Below are positions 61,105-64,000 of a stretch of 64,000 bases of DNA, piece after piece. The translations under genes and the position numbers were made by a program. Source of the DNA: Armatimonas rosea (GTDB lineage: Bacteria > Armatimonadota > Armatimonadia > Armatimonadales > Armatimonadaceae). The stretch lies in the NCBI RefSeq assembly GCF_014202505.1, contig NZ_JACHGW010000001.1:1054001-1118000 (forward strand), in the 5' to 3' direction. Each line of letters opens with the position of its first letter. The stretch's first letter is position 1. Under the pieces are notes generated by a model. It was not told the origin of the DNA, made no database searches, and saw only the letters and a list, made by a program, of their open reading frames with translations.

Positions 61105-62136
61105 TTGAGCCTCTACTCCCTGCTCCGCCAGTACGCCTGGAACGCCACGGCCTACCAGATCGTGAATCCGGGGATCGTGCACTGGTTCTCCCCCGAGGGC
61201 GATGCTGTCATTGGCTATGTCACAAGGGCCGGGGTGCGGGTAGTGGCGGGGGCACCGGTCTGCGACGAAGCTCGGCTCGCGGCGGTGCTGGCGGCGTTTG
61301 CGCAGGAGGCTGCGCACGCGGGGGAGCAGGTCTGCTACTTTGGGGCGGCGGGGCGGGTGTTCTCTCTGCTCTCGGAGCTGGCGGGGCACTCGGTGGTCGT
61401 GCTGGGGGCGCAGCCGGTCTGGAACCCACAAGCGCTCCCGAACTGGCGACCGTCGCTACGGGCGCAGCTCTCCCGCGCTAGAAACAAAGGGGTCACCGTC
61501 CGCGAGTGGCCCGTGACCGAGGCGGAGAGCCACCCCGAACTGGCGCGGGTGCTGGGCGAGTGGCTGGCCCGCAAGCCCCTGCCGTCGATGCACTTCCTGG
61601 TCGAGCCCCAGACCCTCGCGGCGCTCACCGACAAGCGGGTCTTTGTCGCGGAGCAGGGGGGCTCGCCTCTGGGGTTTGTCACCCTCGCGCCCATTCCCGC
61701 ACGCCAGGGCTGGCTCACGGAGCAGTTTGTGCGGGGGAGGGGGGCACCCAATGGGACCGTGGAGCTGATGCTGGATGCGGCGCTACGGGCCATCGCTGCC
61801 GACGGTGCCCAGTACGCGACCATGGGCCTCGTCCCGCTCTCCTCGGGCACCTGGGACCCCGCGCTCTACAACCCGCTCTGGTTGCGTTTTACCCTCGGCT
61901 GGGTGCGGGCACACGGGCAGCGTTTTTATAACTTTGGGGGGCTGGAGGCGTTCAAGGCCAAGTTCTCCCCAAGCGGCTGGGAGCCGATCTACGCTATCGC
62001 CAACGAGCCGCGCTTCTCGCCGCGCACCCTCTGGGCGATCGCCGCCGCCTTCGCCGACCGCTCGCCCCTCTCAACCATAACGCGTGGCTTGTTCAAGGCC
62101 GTCCGCCAAGAGTGGCGCTGGCTCCGTCAGCGCTGA
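61105..62136 (+). CDS. DUF2156-type (MprF-like) aminoacyl-lipid transferase
   Basis: The 343-residue protein starts with TTG after AAGGAGG and follows the C-terminal DUF2156 domain of lysyl-phosphatidylglycerol synthases (FSPEGDAVIGYVTRAG, WRPSLRAQLSRARNKGV, NFGGLEAFKAKFSPSGW). No membrane N-terminus is present, so only the catalytic part is there. Its end overlaps the next convergent gene. Confidence 0.8.
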   Translation: MSLYSLLRQYAWNATAYQIVNPGIVHWFSPEGDAVIGYVTRAGVRVVAGAPVCDEARLAAVLAAFAQEAAHAGEQVCYFGAAGRVFSLLSELAGHSVVVLGAQPVWNPQALPNWRPSLRAQLSRARNKGVTVREWPVTEAESHPELARVLGEWLARKPLPSMHFLVEPQTLAALTDKRVFVAEQGGSPLGFVTLAPIPARQGWLTEQFVRGRGAPNGTVELMLDAALRAIAADGAQYATMGLVPLSSGTWDPALYNPLWLRFTLGWVRAHGQRFYNFGGLEAFKAKFSPSGWEPIYAIANEPRFSPRTLWAIAAAFADRSPLSTITRGLFKAVRQEWRWLRQR

Positions 62137-62474
62137 GCGTTGGTGTTTCGCTGCGCCTGGGCCTGCGGCTCAAAGCTCAGGACACGTGTCCCCCGCCGGG
62201 TGAGCGGCCCCACCTGCCCGACCTGGAGCGCCGAGTAGATCTCCGTGTCCACCGCGAGCTCCTCTTGGAGGCCGCCCTCAAAGGCAAAGGTCACAAAGCA
62301 GCCGACCCCATGGTACATCGAGGCAGTACGCTTCTCCATGACGGTCGCGGTGCACCGGATCAGGGGCTTGCGCCACACCCGCAGGTAGCTGGCGATCAGA
62401 AAAGTCAGGAGCGCCGTGAGCGCGACACAGCCCAGAAGAATCAGTGAGCCTGTATGGATCGTATTCATGCCCAT
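62127..62474 (-). CDS. Small membrane protein, DUF2500-like
   Basis: The 115-residue product starts MGMNTIHTGSLILLG (alternative start 62468), has a single membrane helix (about 8-30) and a short beta domain with a TATVMEKRTASMYHG strand and an FAFEGG motif. It resembles DUF2500-type small membrane proteins. The longer frame to 62846 crosses the HNH gene and is a shadow. Confidence 0.5.
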   Translation of the reverse strand: MGMNTIHTGSLILLGCVALTALLTFLIASYLRVWRKPLIRCTATVMEKRTASMYHGVGCFVTFAFEGGLQEELAVDTEIYSALQVGQVGPLTRRGTRVLSFEPQAQAQRNTNAQR

Positions 62475-62494
62475 GAGAGACCCGCAGGGCCCAA

Positions 62495-62812
62495 CTAAGT
62501 TGCCGCTCTCTCTGCCGCATGGAGCGCTTGTGCGTACGACGAGCCAATCAAGGCGTAGAGCTGGTCGGGGGAGAAGCCCGGTGCCGCAACTCCTGTCTCC
62601 CAGAGCTGCTCGGCGAGCCGGTGGCACAGAGCACAGAGGCTGATGCCGTTCTCTTTGACATAGCCACCGCCGGGCAGGGTCGTGCGGTCGGAGATATGGT
62701 GGGCATCCAGCGCGGTATCGCTCCGCCCGCAGACACGGCAGCAGTGGCCATCCCGGGCAAAGACCGCCTCCCGAAACGCTGCCCGCACGGCCTTTTTGTG
62801 GTGTTTCCCCAT
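62495..62812 (-). CDS. HNH endonuclease-like protein
   Basis: The 105-residue protein has the HNH pattern: CRVCGRSDTALDAHHISDRT and then NGISLCALCHRLAE, with Cys pairs for zinc and the His-His catalytic pair. HNH nucleases cut DNA; this could be a lone enzyme or a mobile-element remnant. It lies 20 nt from the M23 gene and shares its strand. Confidence 0.85.
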   Translation of the reverse strand: MGKHHKKAVRAAFREAVFARDGHCCRVCGRSDTALDAHHISDRTTLPGGGYVKENGISLCALCHRLAEQLWETGVAAPGFSPDQLYALIGSSYAQALHAAERAAT

Positions 62813-62832
62813 GCCTCTCTATCGCACGAGGG

Positions 62833-63909
62833 CTAGCCGTCGGCAAGGATGAGGATTATGCGCCCACTGCCCACGGCCCCGCCAAAGCGCGTGAAGCCGC
62901 TGTAGCGAAGGGCCTCCTGAACAACCTCCTGGGAAAAGAGGCTGGCAGGCGCACCCGAGAGTCCTAGGATCGCGGCCTGCTTGAGCTTGGTTCCGCGCAT
63001 GCGGAGCGGCCCGAGCGCCATGCTCCCCGTGCGGATCCAGCGCGGCGACGACAGCTTGGTAAACTGGGCGAGCTCGGCGGTGGCGCAGCGGGTGAGGGTG
63101 GCGTCCGGGCTCAGGCTGGAGCCGCTGAGCCGGACGAGCGGCTGACCACTCTCGGTAGCAGAGCGTGCGCCTGCTGGGACGAGGGTGGCGCGCTCGACCC
63201 GCTGCTTCTCGACCGTGAGGCTCACGACACGGCTGCGCTCCAGCGCGGCAAGCCCCGCCTCTCCCCCCAGCTGGGCCAGGGCTGTCTCGCTCAGGACGAG
63301 GGTCTTGTAGCGCGGCTCCGTGAGAGGCAGGACGGTAAGGCGGCGTGTTTTGGCAGCGAAGCGACGCACGCAGCCCTCAAGGCGATTGGGTTCGGGCGGG
63401 AGAAGGGGGAGGGGAGCACGGAGCCGCCGTGCCACTTTCAGCGACGGGGCAGGGTCGCGCATGCCCTCGGGGCCGTGGAGCTCAAAGTGCAGGTGCGGGC
63501 CATCGGCATCCCCGCTATCGCCGACATAGCCGATCAGCTGCCCCTCCCGCACCCGCTCCCCTGGGACGAGATTGGGCGCGAACATGAAATCCAAGTGCGC
63601 CTTGTTGTCGTTGGTGCCCGGGGTATCGTCGTTGAGGTGCGTCCCCAAGCACCCCCAGCCATCCTCGCGGACAATCCAAAAGGTCTGGGGCTTGAAGCCC
63701 AGCACCCCTGCGAACGGTGCGACCACGGGCGAGAGCTTGGGGGCGATCAGGTCACAGCCCGTGTGCCGGTGTGAGCCCCAGTCCTCGTTGTAGCTAGAGC
63801 GCCAGCGCGTGGGGTTGATCACCGGAAAGACCATGGGGATCGTCACCCGCTCCGTGGGCAGGTGCTGCTTGGTGTAGGGGGGGATGGGGGGAAGAAGAGG
63901 CTCAGGCAT
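62833..63909 (-). CDS. M23-family metallopeptidase-like protein
   Basis: The 358-residue protein has M23 motifs: HTGCD (the HxxxD zinc motif) and HLHFE, with GYVGDSGDADGPH. Such enzymes cut peptidoglycan or act in envelope remodelling. The N-terminus is rich in Pro and lacks a standard signal peptide, so the ATG at 63909 is provisional. A later ATG (63835 region) is possible. A TACAAT hexamer lies about 30 nt upstream. Confidence 0.82.
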   Translation of the reverse strand: MPEPLLPPIPPYTKQHLPTERVTIPMVFPVINPTRWRSSYNEDWGSHRHTGCDLIAPKLSPVVAPFAGVLGFKPQTFWIVREDGWGCLGTHLNDDTPGTNDNKAHLDFMFAPNLVPGERVREGQLIGYVGDSGDADGPHLHFELHGPEGMRDPAPSLKVARRLRAPLPLLPPEPNRLEGCVRRFAAKTRRLTVLPLTEPRYKTLVLSETALAQLGGEAGLAALERSRVVSLTVEKQRVERATLVPAGARSATESGQPLVRLSGSSLSPDATLTRCATAELAQFTKLSSPRWIRTGSMALGPLRMRGTKLKQAAILGLSGAPASLFSQEVVQEALRYSGFTRFGGAVGSGRIILILADG

Positions 63910-63958
63910 AAGAAGGCAACAGAGAAAGGGTGTCCGTATTGTACCGCTTTGAAGGGGG

Positions 63959-63964
63959 TACAAT
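63959..63964 (+). promoter_or_regulatory. -10 element of a leaderless promoter
   Basis: TACAAT, then CCCCCC, then the ATG at 63971: exactly 6 nt. A second TACAAT faces the other way for the M23 gene. Confidence 0.55.
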
Positions 63965-63970
63965 CCCCCC

Positions 63971-64000
63971 ATGAAGACCGTTCTGCTCGCGACCGAGGCC
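63971..64000 (+). CDS. Start of an unidentified gene, cut by the window end
   Basis: Only ten codons are visible (MKTVLLATEA). The leaderless-type promoter 6 nt before the ATG and the hydrophobic beta-strand start make it a probable gene, but its family cannot be named. Confidence 0.45.
   Translation, partial: MKTVLLATEA

Overview
The window is 64 kb of dense, GC-rich bacterial chromosome with about 57 protein genes. I saw no tRNA, rRNA, CRISPR array, transposase or phage gene. The gene mix includes a GlmL/MutL-type ATPase, a Planctomycete-style DUF1549/DUF1553 protein, a Pls/PosA-type peptide synthetase, a soluble-adenylyl-cyclase-like regulator, a SARP regulator and HAF-like secreted repeats. 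Together with the extreme packing and leaderless-style promoters this suggests a free-living bacterium of the Armatimonadota or a related deep lineage. That placement is inference; no rRNA is present to test it.

Layout. 1-3.8 kb: end of a glmL/mutL-like gene, a hairpin repeat, small membrane and hypothetical proteins and a DCC-family protein. 3.8-7.1 kb (minus): SDR, BNR-repeat protein and two tandem paralogous membrane proteins. 7.1-14.2 kb: a HAF-like lipoprotein, a SET-domain protein, a 1316-residue Pls/PosA-type synthetase and a coupled membrane acyltransferase, then yebC. 15.2-25.5 kb (minus): a 10-kb coupled gene set encoding a cyclase/ATPase/TPR regulator, a VioB/RebD-type ferritin-like protein, a companion resembling the VioB N-terminus, a bicovalent-type FAD oxidase and a SARP/TPR regulator. 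This is the best candidate for an undescribed system. 25.7-33 kb: SnoaL-like and GNAT proteins, mnmG, a universal stress protein and an endonuclease III-like glycosylase. 33-43 kb: LolA-like proteins, a Gly/Met-rich secreted protein, ChbG-like deacetylase-tatC-nagA, an ATP-grasp protein, an aminotransferase, a TlpA-like protein and murB. 43-54 kb: an RNA-binding protein, a 2-hydroxyacid dehydrogenase, a large secreted protein, a PhyH oxygenase, a thioredoxin-like gene read through an in-frame UGA, DinB, uxuA and DUF1549/1553. 54-64 kb: acyltransferase, metG, FAH, DUF4126, glmS, a LolA-like protein, a DUF2156 protein, an HNH nuclease and an M23 peptidase.

Two patterns cut across the window. 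First, many genes have a TANAAT -10 hexamer exactly 6 nt (sometimes 7-9) before the start codon and no Shine-Dalgarno, as expected for leaderless mRNAs; other genes, mostly inside operons, have clear GGAGG sites. Second, long imperfect palindromes recur between genes, and several also lie in frame inside genes (the synthetase adenylation domain, the acyltransferase N-terminus, the MetRS linker and a MnmG loop), where they add peptide segments absent from the families.
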